Positions 56,201-61,095 of a stretch of DNA of 64,000 bases are shown here, one piece after another. Source of the stretch: Mangrovimicrobium sp033283265. GTDB taxonomy: Bacteria > Pseudomonadota > Gammaproteobacteria > Pseudomonadales > Halieaceae. Location of the stretch: the NCBI GenBank assembly GCA_033283265.1, contig JAWMQN010000001.1, positions 1,116,001 through 1,180,000 of the forward strand, given 5' to 3'. How positions within the stretch are numbered: the first letter of the stretch is position 1; each line of letters opens with the position of its first letter. A program made the translations under genes and the position numbers. The notes beneath the pieces were generated by a model. That model saw only the letters and a program-made list of their open reading frames with translations. It was not told the origin of the DNA and ran no database searches.

Positions 56201-56676
56201 CGGCTCTGGTCGGCCCGGGTGACCACGTAGAAGACCGTATCGTTGCCCGAGGCGCCGAGGTCCTCGAGGGTCTCGTAGGCGCCCTGGCCGTCGGTGGATA
56301 CATAGAGGCCGGTGCCGGCATCCAGCCGGTACTCGAGCACGCTGCCATCGCCGTAGGTGACGAAGAAGTGCTGTTCACCGCCCTCGTTGGTGACGTTGAG
56401 GCTGACCCCGGTGGTCAGCGACCAGCGCTCGTCGTCGCGCTGGCCGGCGTCGCTGGGTACGCCGCGGGAGTTGTAGGTGCGAATGAGCTGGAAATCCATG
56501 CCCCGGCTGGGCATGAAGGCGTCCTGCTGGGTCAGCACCAGGTTGCCGTTGGAGACATTGACGTGGAGCTGTTCGCCCTGGCCGACTTCGGACTCGCTGG
56601 TCCGGTCGTCCCTGTTCAGCTGGCCAAATGAGGTGTCCAGCAGACCGGTTTCGTGGCCGCCTATGATAATTGCCAT
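41248..56676 (-). CDS. Giant YD-repeat/LysM protein B (5142 residues)
   Basis: One uninterrupted frame of 15.4 kb, paralogous to giant protein A over its whole length and in the same orientation upstream of it. The first 90 residues are nearly identical (VGGHETGLLDTSFGQLNRDD, then NGNLVLTQQDAFMPSRGMD). The YD body is interrupted at about 3205-3725 by the same beta-sandwich-like insert. LysM is at about 4415-4463 (HTVEAGDTLQTLAARYYG), followed by SPPPDDGETCKIV, with Cys 4502 the only cysteine I found, and a hydrophobic stretch. The tail has two diverged Lys-rich repeats and the conserved end DVAASTT...SPFELD...ERSVGGVGG. No signal peptide, no Rhs core motif, no immunity-type gene next to it. 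AAGGGG lies close before the ATG. Function unknown; a surface or exported protein is inferred. Confidence 0.88.
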   Translation of the reverse strand: MAIIIGGHETGLLDTSFGQLNRDDRTSESEVGQGEQLHVNVSNGNLVLTQQDAFMPSRGMDFQLIRTYNSRGVPSDAGQRDDERWSLTTGVSLNVTNEGGEQHFFVTYGDGSVLEYRLDAGTGLYVSTDGQGAYETLEDLGASGNDTVFYVVTRADQSRLSFDKDGRLLSWVDTNGVTTQFVYSQNRLVQVIDDDGHVLTYNYRSGNLVSITDEDEGVLVEYRYDKGQLVEVIDRFGHSTKYFYSSDGFLVRMVLPDRQTVDGQLETYASRELHFEYQSVNWSTGDSGRAKVLTRMVDAEGNVTTFDYQFDLVDGGGDDKFYNGGSTRVVDALGNARATSNEALYVQWRTANGYYADYNATAVQNDAALAMQLKAIRDAHSLTYSYRADGYITAVIDQEGYETRYNYDTDGNLLSVIDSNGWGAVHSDSSYYRALRQSVLGTNAPVPLSALTEADKSALTAAFTSRFTYDDRGNLLTSTDNLGNTTTYTYTDFNKLATMTSANGGVTTFSYDDWQNLIEQVDPSEAGVSGDVTRWQYDEFGNLVKRIVYLDPDDLDNPAKRQVTDYSYDLFGNNVETVDGEGNRTRNVFDHFGNLTQSIAFLDKAQDPDAPGALKQVTSYLYDKDNRLLSTTDPEGHTTFNSYDAVGNRISFTDANGKTITYIYDKNNRLVSTIDPAQSGPGQDRTTTRRYDVVGNELAVTDAEERTTTYRYNARRELVEVKTASVKGADGTTPTQYSSFFAYDGEGNAITLTDNRGNSTQFLYYADGLLRTETTALGHITEYTYDANRNVLTILAGAQLAPDKRQNLSFSYDSEDQILTVEDAEGNITEYSYDAPGTIASVTDGNNHRTDYVYDRNNRLIREIRPEVIDPKTNAPTRYTVEHKLDALGNEVETIDENGYSTFFEFDLDNRLVSTTDANGIVTTYAYDPNDNLTEVAIGAGRADVQVTSYVYDAFNQLIEETDGVGNALASSDEALYQTMREGLLYPKLAADLSDGQKNALRSLYTERYTYDRVGNLLSVEDHLERLTRYDYDNLNRLVLQTDALGQTRAYRYDGNGNLVGELDELDRERGYEYDAEDRQTLATDPLGSLTRYDYDAFGNLTKRSEALGTAIERVSEYVYDRNNLLVRETDPENHSVAYEYDAVGNRFKVTDARNNTTEYVYDALDRNIKIIDPLNFETRFEYDGVGNQIKIIDPRNHARSFTYDPGNRLFTAEDGEGRKVSFEYDAQGNVIVQTTGVGAAGSGSEGPETTQYTYDAEGNLRAIVDAKGERTEYGFDRVYNQTSMTDANLHSTGFSYDALNRVLAVTDAKGGQTRFSYDAVGNVLTETDPLDRVTSYAYNERDQLIVTRDALGVETHYDNNVFNVIAITRAANVPEMERTRSFVYDDDGQLVTETDELGFQIHYEYDANHNVTKVTDQRGNSTEYRYDANNQLRFIKDELDYEVEYRYDGSGNRVQIVDQRGNVTTNYYNGNNELELVVDALGYATSNSYDVNGNLKSVTRFATAVATPASPGAKPTPTPSPADQTIVYEYDELNRRIAETNAKGHTSYYSYDAVGNQIGFIDENGNATAYRYDALNRLDLVTDALGGTRGYVYDAVGNILSETDENDHTTTYTYSKRNQLLTRTNPLGKQQLFTYDYVDNRLTETDENNHTTAYQYDKLDRVIKRTDAAGNAAFFDYDKVGNQISFIDENGDESTTEYDALNRVKKEVDALGKTVEYFYDEYGNQTGLSDELGHTTGFSYDALNQLENTTGAEGGVRRQFYDAFGNIVRVIDETDRALDYGFDANNRLISVTDDLGGVYRYGYDDAGNKTSETDERNFTTTFVYDVLNRLQETIRPLGGKQVIGYDGVGNVTSLEDENQNVSRMEYDDNDRLVKLLSAEGYLTIIIYDDVGNELERREYNRVYTVAPGAPLPEPAAGDEPRITLSTYDELNRLETNKDSTGLTTEYEYDNVGNSKSMQQSAAPAGTPGSTAAITGNAGTETVIYDKKGRVTSRTDALGYVTFYVLDGKGRIESMTEAYGTPAARTTTYTYDNEDRIETETNPLGTKITYVYDKAGRLKTRTTSGNDVVDRVESYDYDEVGRLKTETSGEGRRTDYVYDAEGNVKQVIYGKGSSEEYSNFFEYDANDRLFAEIDGEGVRIEYSYDARGNKKTTTQAKGIAGERTTTYEYDGQNRLRAIVDPMGGRTEYDYDAEGNQFRITSADGTITENTFDAEGRILTNTVGVNRAHGGIRTTNVYDARGNILSTAVQYADGSNAALVSSYQYDALDRIERVTDREGFYSTFEYDAFGNQTKVTIGQYDSNTDDPDNAAKLARTSPRVTEFRYDAADQLLESIDGNGNKVSATYDKHGNRITQTVGQTTSDSTDQAHVSTTEFDYDLDGKLVEKRTAEGGQVVIVRDALGRQEQISTLQSSGVWVVETLGYDSHGRVISETDSYGAETISTYDPLGNLESIERPDGAITSYTYDLNSNLKTETDATGATTTYLYDAVGNQTGIIDAKGNSTYFYYNDFNQLVGVVDAEKFYTRYDVDVSGNVLTTTAYATALGSVPAGDVLPSPTADGANDRVTTQAYDKNGKRISETLANGLVREFEFDSTGLLLRQSENVGAVDAEWLSRTRDTASREISWEWDDAGRLLSYTGVDGVVESYTYDAAGNKLSETVHDPNALATTGALDPDRVTRYSYDFNNRLATQTNGDNVQTLGYDKAGNVVSKTDALGNVTETAYDLNNRVSSVTDALGQSISYGYDSAGNLTTVTDGRGYTTTYTYDLAGRVLTEETPDFATYTIEGGEQYGSVITSNIYDALGNLVERIDESGERNTSWYDGNGNVIAEVNVDGRFQEFGYNAFGELESIVTYKDRLDKPVGSWNFAVVPSTTGASTEIRNEYDRMGNITRTVYPEVEVTTVTGSGAAASASAQMEVLDEQTYYDAWGNLVESVDPRGTHSYSFYDSLGRQIALVDGEGYLLETAYDAQGNLIQQRRYETALSGTEPQTLPDASAAGKVHVVDRYFDEQNRLVSQVSQEVGTEGGLSRVTTTYAYDAVGNQISRTLADGEAEEQTEYYYYDAIGQRRAIVSSNRVLNTLSYDENGNVESRKRYINTVAGSVDLTDTSFGALETGIARDAAQDQESTYAYNRVNMLVSQTDVMQDGDIVTSFEYDAAGNLTRKTDAEGNVNRVAYNAFGRVIQTITATGGHSFVEYNVAGQQIKSWTGGDPDSTAPLVAASSITSSVSSGPAGSLSIDWDIPSATATSWVAWSIGSSVAVGEGEAPSFGPDGAHGDGVYQFASDSTALGLSRNVEIPADEFSPGDTIVFRVMVKDAANNLSWSEERSLVVPATLSEVEVSRAGEDFLVEVEFDDAVSGPTISSGDLPADVTMTLVSGNRYSAILSGVADPTTAVFSFNWSYNSASYTAPAGTLLRASEAEVDDFSGSVIWTVPSDGANTAGESQLLVVDGLLVTDSSLTSRVNGTFQYAPVSEAALNYDIFYGDESPQSHSIDIGFSDTQDIDWTKQSEEKDGDGKVVKTTWKKTWKSDGDGLIHTDVEAGLSTEEAARVNGDGLKLAYREAATDGNFADEVAMSASSGTYSATLDLTQNTSYDLKIYYVDSDGNEVIVDWRRIDVPAESSNENDGTVTRNGTSKPPGGSREVDVGTPISESDNYSLTVLASERDGQIGAGSAATRAVFEGSFSGPVDPATLALIIGLTDTGGAEGGRQADGFADGTYYTEIRYNDMGIKVASNEERGLWQTYGVDANGNTVYTRLYGVEGNTAFVETFAYFDKRNYETVSIGPEVNGAAPVTETDYDYRGQVTQIRKPGGTAAGTVSSSYSYDGVGNLLVYTDELGGTTTQAFDRLGNLVWLEDQVGHVQRLYYNYSGEQAGFLRETSFEGLTNATESYTYDVFGRRTALVRGYQSVSVEYDQHNRAAKVSTVIDGDEHVTTYYYDKLDRQVWLQDAEGNFFGRDYNEAGQVTDEYSFTSAPGDLAEAQSLAEDSKAARLADDVGSRPETIIHEQTTYDVFNNRMTSSDAEWRSQSFTYGAFGRLETAYGLSYSYDDFGQQVAETDGDEHDISRGYNAAGQLIWIDDAGTGARTDYSYDLAGNRETEVLEIDGTLRRSQTYSYNGKGELTRWEDTYPSTDIATDYAYFADGNIESIADSGGTTTTYTHDAANRVLTVNRAGTTETFSYDSAGNRASSVVGTDSFTYAYDEAGRLTTATLNGSEKYTWQYDRVGNVTRVSSGSEWTTTTYDDSYRAYVSENKSSDSHTVTTTTFDLSGRVTKTKLEDKTDSDEVLKFTYKYEYTDAGLQKSITATGDAKGSSKSTYDSNGLLIKVNLGKGDDEDQESDEINTFLRDNDGRIIAATRDSGMKDESAETTHYLYALGYAVGEYTDPANPTINEGNYATVKSYNPGLGENSITFPETAVLWHTVEAGDTLQTLAARYYGSPDLWFVIAEANGLTGTEPLQPGSALLIPTTAQNAYHTAETHTLYKEGDIVGSTLPNLKSPPPDDGETCKIVGLIIAIVIVAIIAVVATIVTVGVLAPAAIAAIGITTGTIGGTIAAISVGVAVGAVVGAAIAFAASVLTQVILVAGGLQEEWDWNAVLADVVTGAIGGAAAGLGAAVSVAKVATTTLKVVNVVGQIALESAGEVASQTIQNDGKITNPWLIVLAGAGGALGSIADIGKRASKTANTLADVDVDGIANKTAKVTAAVKDAKDARKAFNAVNNAATRSKKFSTAAKQGLDGVLSGPGQDLKSLKKTFASVKNFAKKAVTRVKEFRATGKTVAGSKDAQGYTKKIVSGFETVNGVRQPVEKTVIRNSQKTILKNFRGLGRDYVRYLDDAGDVKAKFVASTSPLARVKSAFNKVKQLPGKAIDAVKEFRDIRKAGSRLVTDGSDPNSLKKIIKVSDGAGGLVDKVVIRNSKRKVVDPVNDALKKVRSLDDTGNVVEKTLVRQSRLGTSKTAKALKYVSTYGSLGVSFAEEIVRDQTDNQRQDDGESLVRGNRVSVEGALRGLAVFAPAVGTFKIPLIYELQKPFGLEIVGEPDPVIDDYITKPFAEPEPISDYNARSTFADQHARQHSWISLNWSDVAASTTSQVLSPFELDYSADTDAVLSSHRMVSGQVSQFSEAAIVAFAERSVGGVGGDVFRTPSLAG
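54588..54720 (-). repeat. Exact direct repeat shared with giant gene A (copy 2)
   Basis: Identical over 133 bases to 39001-39133, at an offset of 15,587 bases. See copy 1 for content. Long near-identical stretches also occur over the first 290 coding bases of both genes. Confidence 0.92.
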
Positions 56677-57131
56677 GTTGTCCCCTTGCTTCCCTACATA
56701 TCTGCCCGGACCTTCCCCGAGTCATTCAGGGGCGGAGGGCGTTCCAATTTATCGTTTTGCCGCTATGGGCGTTCAAGCCGCCCAGTTTTTATTGCCTGGG
56801 CAGCCGAGAAAATACGTCGAAGAACTTATGGATCAAGAATCCGGGATCCGGAAGAGAGAGTACGGCATGCGGAAATACACTCGCGTCGGCGTACCTGAGA
56901 ACGCCCTGCTAGCCCTGTAACGCACCGCCATGTCCACCTCAGAGATAGCCGTATCGACCGCGTACCGGTCTCCAGATACCGGTTTGCCTAAGCCCGCGAT
57001 ACGGAACTGCAACTATGTTGCAAAAAAACCTAGCAGTTATTAGTTATTTCAACAAGAAAAAAGCCCGCCTGGCGAAGGTTTTTTTTTAGCGGTGTGAATC
57101 GGTGCCAGAATTTTCCGGCGCTGGCCAAAAT
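56677..57131 (-). other. Intergenic region upstream of giant gene B
   Basis: 455 bases without a supported gene, less GC-rich than the rest of the window, especially 57000-57090. It holds the 5' leader of giant gene B. The leader shares a TGTAGGGA block just before the start codon with the leader of giant gene A. Also present are a palindrome TGCAAC-TAT-GTTGCA (57008-57022), a hairpin-forming pair of ACCGGT boxes (about 56974-56992) and a terminator-like hairpin (57057-57087). A promoter for giant gene B is expected here, but no convincing -35/-10 pair could be chosen. Confidence 0.6.
57057..57087. terminator. Terminator-like hairpin after the small TPR gene
   Basis: A run of As, CC, the short stem CGC-CTG-GCG, GG and a run of nine Ts form a bidirectional A/T-flanked hairpin, with two unpaired bases. 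On the minus strand it lies about 45 bases after the TPR gene stop and ends in TTTTTT. The GC stem is short, so strength is uncertain. Confidence 0.55.
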
Positions 57132-57626
57132 TTAGCCGGCCAGGGTGGCCTCGAGGCCACTTATTTCCTCCAGGATGCCCTGCATGTCCTCGACCACGGA
57201 GAGATAGTGGTCGTTGTTGGCAATACTGGCTTCGAGGTCGCGCACCGACTCCTGCAGGCGATCGGCGAGGAAGTGTTCGATGCCGCGCCGGAACAGGAAG
57301 AAGCAGTCGTCTTCCGGCAGGGTCCGGTAGTGCTCCCAGGCCTCCAGCACCTCCGCGCCCTGGCCGTGGGCAAGGTAGATCAGGCCCAGCTGGAACCGCG
57401 CCACGTGGAATTCCGGCTCCGACTCCAGCACCGCCCAGAGCTCCTCCGCCGCCCGTTCATGCATGCCCGTCGCCGCATGCACGGTCGACAGCAGGTAGAG
57501 CGCCATGGCGTCACCGGGGGTCTTGTCCAGCACCCGCTTCAGGTCGAGCATGGCCGACTCGTAATCCTCGGCCTCTATGGCCGCGGCAACGGCGTCCAGC
57601 TGTTCGTCGGTTATTCCCGCTTCCAT
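57132..57626 (-). CDS. Small TPR protein
   Basis: A 164-residue, acidic, all-helical protein with about three TPR-type repeats (AMALYLLSTVHAATGMHERA, ARFQLGLIYLAHGQGAEVLE, FLFRRGIEHFLADRLQESV). No signal peptide, so cytoplasmic. Its size and repeat number resemble type III secretion chaperones of the LcrH/SycD class, but no diagnostic motif was seen and the likeness may be only the TPR fold. It follows the larger TPR gene after three bases and is the last gene before giant gene B, so a role in binding or export of the giant protein is conceivable. Confidence 0.75.
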   Translation of the reverse strand: MEAGITDEQLDAVAAAIEAEDYESAMLDLKRVLDKTPGDAMALYLLSTVHAATGMHERAAEELWAVLESEPEFHVARFQLGLIYLAHGQGAEVLEAWEHYRTLPEDDCFFLFRRGIEHFLADRLQESVRDLEASIANNDHYLSVVEDMQGILEEISGLEATLAG

Positions 57627-57629
57627 GGG

Positions 57630-58814
57630 TCAGTCCCTTTCCAGTAATCGTGGTGGCCCCTGCTTCGCCGCCTGGCGCTGGGCGAAAAGCTCGATCGCAT
57701 CGATCAGGCGCATGCTGTCCGGCGAGGGTCGACGCAGAAGGGATTCACCAAACAGGCGAACCGCGCGGTCGCGCTGCCCGTGAGCCTCGAGCAGGATGGT
57801 CTGGGCAAACATGGCGCCGAAGCCGCCCTTGTTGAGGCCCCGGGCCTTCTTGATTGTTTCCTTCGCCTGGTCTTCGCGCTTGGTCAGGGCGAACACGACG
57901 GCGAGCCCGCCGTGAGCCTCACCAAAGTTGCGATCGATCTCCAGGGCCTGGCGGAACGCGGCCTCGGCGGCAGGCAGGTCGTCATGACCGATACAGGCCC
58001 AGCCCAGGGTCACCAGGGTACCGGTGTTGCGCGGGTGGTATTCGAGCGAAGTTTTGAAGGCCTCGATGGCGCCGGCGAAGTCCTGCTCGTACATGCGCAC
58101 CAGCCCCAGCCCCTGCCAGCCGCGAGCGTTGCTGGGCTCACCTTTCAGCGATTGCTCTAGGTAGCGCAGTGCCCGCTCTATATCCTGTTGCTGCAGGCAA
58201 TAGGTGCCAGCGACGATATTGGCATCGACGTTTTCGGGAAATTCCTCGAGTACGTCGCGGGCAAGTCGGTCGGCGGTTTGCAGGTCGCCGTTGTCCATCT
58301 GCAGCAGTGCCACGTAGCTGTTGATCCGCTCACCCGGCGCCTGGCGCGCCGATTCGCTGGCCAGGGCCAGCGCATCGCTGAACTTGCCCTGGGCGTGCAG
58401 GCAGTGGGCGCGGTAGGCGAGATTCTGCGGCGACTCGACACCCGCCTCGGACGCAGCCTGAAAACCCGCCAGCGCGTCGTCGAATTTTTCCTGGTAGTAA
58501 AGCGCCATGCCGAGGTTGTACTGCAGTACCGGCTCGTCCCGCGCGGCATCGGCGAGCGAGCGCAGCAGTGTTTCCGCCTCGGCGAAACGGTGCTGTGAGA
58601 TACGCACATTGGCCAGCTGGCTGGTGGCCGTGGGGTGTTCCGGCTGCAGGGACAGTACCCGCTTGAAGTGGGCCTCGGCGGTGTCGAAGTCACCGGCCTG
58701 GTGACACAGCTGCCCGAGGTTCATCAGCAGCGTGATGTTGTCGGGGTCAGCGGCCAGGAAATTGGTATAGCGCTGGATCTGACCCTCCGTGTCGGCATTC
58801 TGCGTGTTATTCAT
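57630..58814 (-). CDS. TPR-repeat protein
   Basis: A 394-residue protein made of about ten TPR units from residue 10 to 370, e.g. ITLLMNLGQLCHQAGDFDTA, PVLQYNLGMALYYQEKFDDA, ARGWQGLGLVRMYEQDFAGA and TGTLVTLGWACIGHDDLPAA. There is no signal peptide or membrane segment, so it is probably a cytoplasmic scaffold. It is co-transcribed with the small TPR gene (three-base gap) and lies 82 bases after the peptidase gene. The partner is unknown; its place between export genes and the giant genes suggests assembly or secretion control. Confidence 0.82.
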   Translation of the reverse strand: MNNTQNADTEGQIQRYTNFLAADPDNITLLMNLGQLCHQAGDFDTAEAHFKRVLSLQPEHPTATSQLANVRISQHRFAEAETLLRSLADAARDEPVLQYNLGMALYYQEKFDDALAGFQAASEAGVESPQNLAYRAHCLHAQGKFSDALALASESARQAPGERINSYVALLQMDNGDLQTADRLARDVLEEFPENVDANIVAGTYCLQQQDIERALRYLEQSLKGEPSNARGWQGLGLVRMYEQDFAGAIEAFKTSLEYHPRNTGTLVTLGWACIGHDDLPAAEAAFRQALEIDRNFGEAHGGLAVVFALTKREDQAKETIKKARGLNKGGFGAMFAQTILLEAHGQRDRAVRLFGESLLRRPSPDSMRLIDAIELFAQRQAAKQGPPRLLERD

Positions 58815-58896
58815 GTGGTCCGCTTGGTCACCGCAAATAGCGGATCATCGTAAACGCTTAGCGCGGGTGGCACAACGGCGCACCCGCTCGAACCCA

Positions 58897-59520
58897 CTAT
58901 ATTCGCAAATCGAGGTGCTGCTCCCGGTCACCGGACCGGCTGCTGGCGACGATCCCCGCCAGCACCGCCTGGTCGACCGGCCGCTCGCGGAACACCACTG
59001 TACTCAGGAATGCGTACTTGCGCGGCCGCTCGGCCAGGCGCTGCGGGTCGCGGACGTAGAGCGCGTAGGCCTCGGCGAAGTCCTCGGCGGCGTTGCGCCG
59101 GCCGTAGGCCGAGACCGGCGGTTCGCTGCGGTGGAGCTCGGTGACCCAGTGCTTTTTCTCGTAGGAGGACAGCACCCGGAAGTAGACGAAGTGGCCCAGT
59201 TCGTGAAACAGGGTGTGGAACAGCTCCTGGCGGTCGTTGCAGTGGTGCAGGTTTATCGCCTGCTCCTCCTGGTCGTAGCGCCCGCGCTGGCGGGAGCGGC
59301 CGGGCAGGCGCACCCAGCGGCGCAGGCCCCTAACCAGCGCCCGCTCGCTGTAGGCGATTTTCTTCAAGCCCTCCAGGTGGTGCGGCGGCAGCAACTGCAC
59401 CGCCCGGGCCACCGCCATGGGGCTGGCGTGGGGGCAATCGCGAAAGCCCCACAGCTCGATGTTGATCGCATTGACACTGCCGTCACCGGCGGCGTTGACC
59501 CTGAATACCGGCGTGCTCAT
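58897..59520 (-). CDS. Zinc metallopeptidase with ATLF/Pro-Pro-endopeptidase active-site pattern
   Basis: A 207-residue protein with HELGH at residues 106-110, SAYGRRN with Tyr 139, and AAEDFAEAYALYV with Glu 146. The seven-residue Tyr-to-Glu spacing and the YGR..N..E.FAEA pattern match anthrax lethal factor and clostridial Pro-Pro endopeptidases, where His, His and Glu bind zinc and Tyr assists catalysis. The family cleaves defined peptide bonds, often in surface adhesins or signalling proteins. No signal peptide is visible, so it may act in the cytoplasm or leave by another route. The gene begins five bases after the LuxR-type gene, so they form one unit. Substrate unknown. Confidence 0.78.
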   Translation of the reverse strand: MSTPVFRVNAAGDGSVNAINIELWGFRDCPHASPMAVARAVQLLPPHHLEGLKKIAYSERALVRGLRRWVRLPGRSRQRGRYDQEEQAINLHHCNDRQELFHTLFHELGHFVYFRVLSSYEKKHWVTELHRSEPPVSAYGRRNAAEDFAEAYALYVRDPQRLAERPRKYAFLSTVVFRERPVDQAVLAGIVASSRSGDREQHLDLRI

Positions 59521-59525
59521 CTGCG

Positions 59526-61034
59526 CTACCGGAACAGCCCCAGCGCCTGGGCCCGGGCCACTGCCTGGGTGCGGTTGCGGACCTGGAGCTTTTCGTAGAT
59601 CCGCGTGCTGTACCACTTGATGGTGCTCAGTTCGAGGCCGAGCTGCTCGGAAATCTCGCGATTCTTGTAGCCCTCACAGATGCGCTGGAGGATCTGCAGT
59701 TCGCGGTGGTTGAGGCTCTCGTACTGGGCGGACACCGCCTCCCGCGCCGGGGCCGAGTGGCGCAGGTCTTTCAGGGCGAATGCCAGCGGGCTCTGCGGAT
59801 TGAAGGCCAGCGGACGGACATGCACATCGATGAAATCCAGCAGCCCCGACAGTTCCTCGCGGTCGAGGCCGGACTGCACCGCGGCACCCATCGCCGCACC
59901 TACCGCCGCCGGGTCGTTGCGCCGGTGCTGCCGGTAGGCATCGAGAATGTGCGCCACAGCAGTCGGCAGCAGCTCACCCGGCTCACTGCCGGTCTTGCGA
60001 CTTGGCGCCGCTATACGCAGGGATGCGGGCAGGGTTCTGCCACCGACTCCCAGCGCGGCCCTGGCGACACCGGTCGGCGGACCGAGATCTCCCAGCGCGG
60101 GAGCGCGGCGGGCCCGGCCGGGAGCACTGCGGTGGCGGCTGTGCTGCCTGTCCTTGAGTGTCGCCAACAGATCCTCTTCGGCGCCCAGCGCGGCCAGGCA
60201 CTCGATGGCTTCCGCGAGGTAGCCCTGCGCCTCGTACCAGCTGACAGCCCGCTCCTGTACCGCCACATCCAGGCGCTCGCGAGCCGCGCGCAACAAGAGC
60301 CCGTCCAGGGTCCTGTCGATGCGGTAGAAACCGGCGTGGCGCGCGCAGGGCTCGACCAGGCCGATAGCGCGACAATCGCGCAGTTGCCGTCCGGCACCGG
60401 GGTAAAGATGGGCGAGCAGGTCGAGATTGAGCATGGGTAACAGCGCGACCTGGAACAGCCAGGGGCAGGACGCCTGTAACAGCGGGACCCAGTGTGCCTC
60501 GAAGGCATCCCACACCGGTGCCAGCGTGGCGAGCACCAGCGGCTCGCGCTGCCCCGGCGATGGCGCCTGCTGCGCCCCGCCGATGGCGCTGATGAGGGCC
60601 TCGGTGAGCACCGGCCAGCCAGCGCTCAGTTGCAGCAGGTCGAAATTCCCGGCAATCGCCGGGCCCGGCGCGCCGCACAGTTCCGGCGCCAGGCGCAACA
60701 GGTACTGTATGTCGTCGCGGTTGTAGCAGAAGTCGCGATAGTCGAGCACCTTCGCGCCGCGGGAGGAGCGACCTGCCGGCGCCGCGGGAAAGTGGCCTGC
60801 ATGCACGTCGACCTGGCCCTGCGCGGCCAGCAGGCGCGCGGCCACCGCGGCGGGGTCGAGGCCGGGGGGAACCAGCACTTGCACGCTGGCTGTTGCAGTG
60901 TCCGGCGCACTGGCAATGATCTCGCCCAGGCGCCGCTGCAGGCGCAACAGGTAGGGACTGTCGGGCAACCACAGGCCGGCGGTCAGGGGCGAGCCACTGA
61001 CTTCGGGCTCTGCGGATATCCTGAGGCTGGTCAT
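59526..61034 (-). CDS. LuxR-type transcriptional regulator, MalT-like, with degenerate P-loop
   Basis: A 502-residue regulator with a C-terminal LuxR helix-turn-helix (about residues 440-502): LNHRELQILQRICEGYKNRE, then GLELSTIKWYSTRIYEKLQV. The N-terminal part recalls MalT-type STAND ATPases (QYLLRLAPELC, LLQLSAGWPVLTEALI), but the expected GxGKT Walker A is replaced by VPPGLDPAAV, so ATP switching is doubtful. It is much shorter than MalT (about 900 residues). Residues about 295-355 are unusually Arg/Ala/Gly/Pro-rich and may mark an old deletion or frame disturbance. The start is ATG 61034. It is co-transcribed with the peptidase gene and lies 61 bases after fliP. Confidence 0.78.
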   Translation of the reverse strand: MTSLRISAEPEVSGSPLTAGLWLPDSPYLLRLQRRLGEIIASAPDTATASVQVLVPPGLDPAAVAARLLAAQGQVDVHAGHFPAAPAGRSSRGAKVLDYRDFCYNRDDIQYLLRLAPELCGAPGPAIAGNFDLLQLSAGWPVLTEALISAIGGAQQAPSPGQREPLVLATLAPVWDAFEAHWVPLLQASCPWLFQVALLPMLNLDLLAHLYPGAGRQLRDCRAIGLVEPCARHAGFYRIDRTLDGLLLRAARERLDVAVQERAVSWYEAQGYLAEAIECLAALGAEEDLLATLKDRQHSRHRSAPGRARRAPALGDLGPPTGVARAALGVGGRTLPASLRIAAPSRKTGSEPGELLPTAVAHILDAYRQHRRNDPAAVGAAMGAAVQSGLDREELSGLLDFIDVHVRPLAFNPQSPLAFALKDLRHSAPAREAVSAQYESLNHRELQILQRICEGYKNREISEQLGLELSTIKWYSTRIYEKLQVRNRTQAVARAQALGLFR

Positions 61035-61095
61035 GCCGCAAGTGTAGCGGCAATGGCGCGGAAGCCGCCACTCTGTGCCCGGCGGCAACCGGGTT

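Noticed and set aside
56900..57000. Cyclic-di-GMP (GEMM-I) riboswitch-like sequence on the minus strand before giant gene B
   Set aside because: GGCAAACC followed by a hairpin and ACGC recalls the GEMM core, but the conserved GACGCAAAGC segment and the second stem pairing are absent, and the tetraloop does not fit.
57132..58814. Type VI secretion genes serving the giants
   Set aside because: No VgrG, PAAR, Hcp or adaptor-domain motif was found in the window; only TPR and flagellar-type genes are present.
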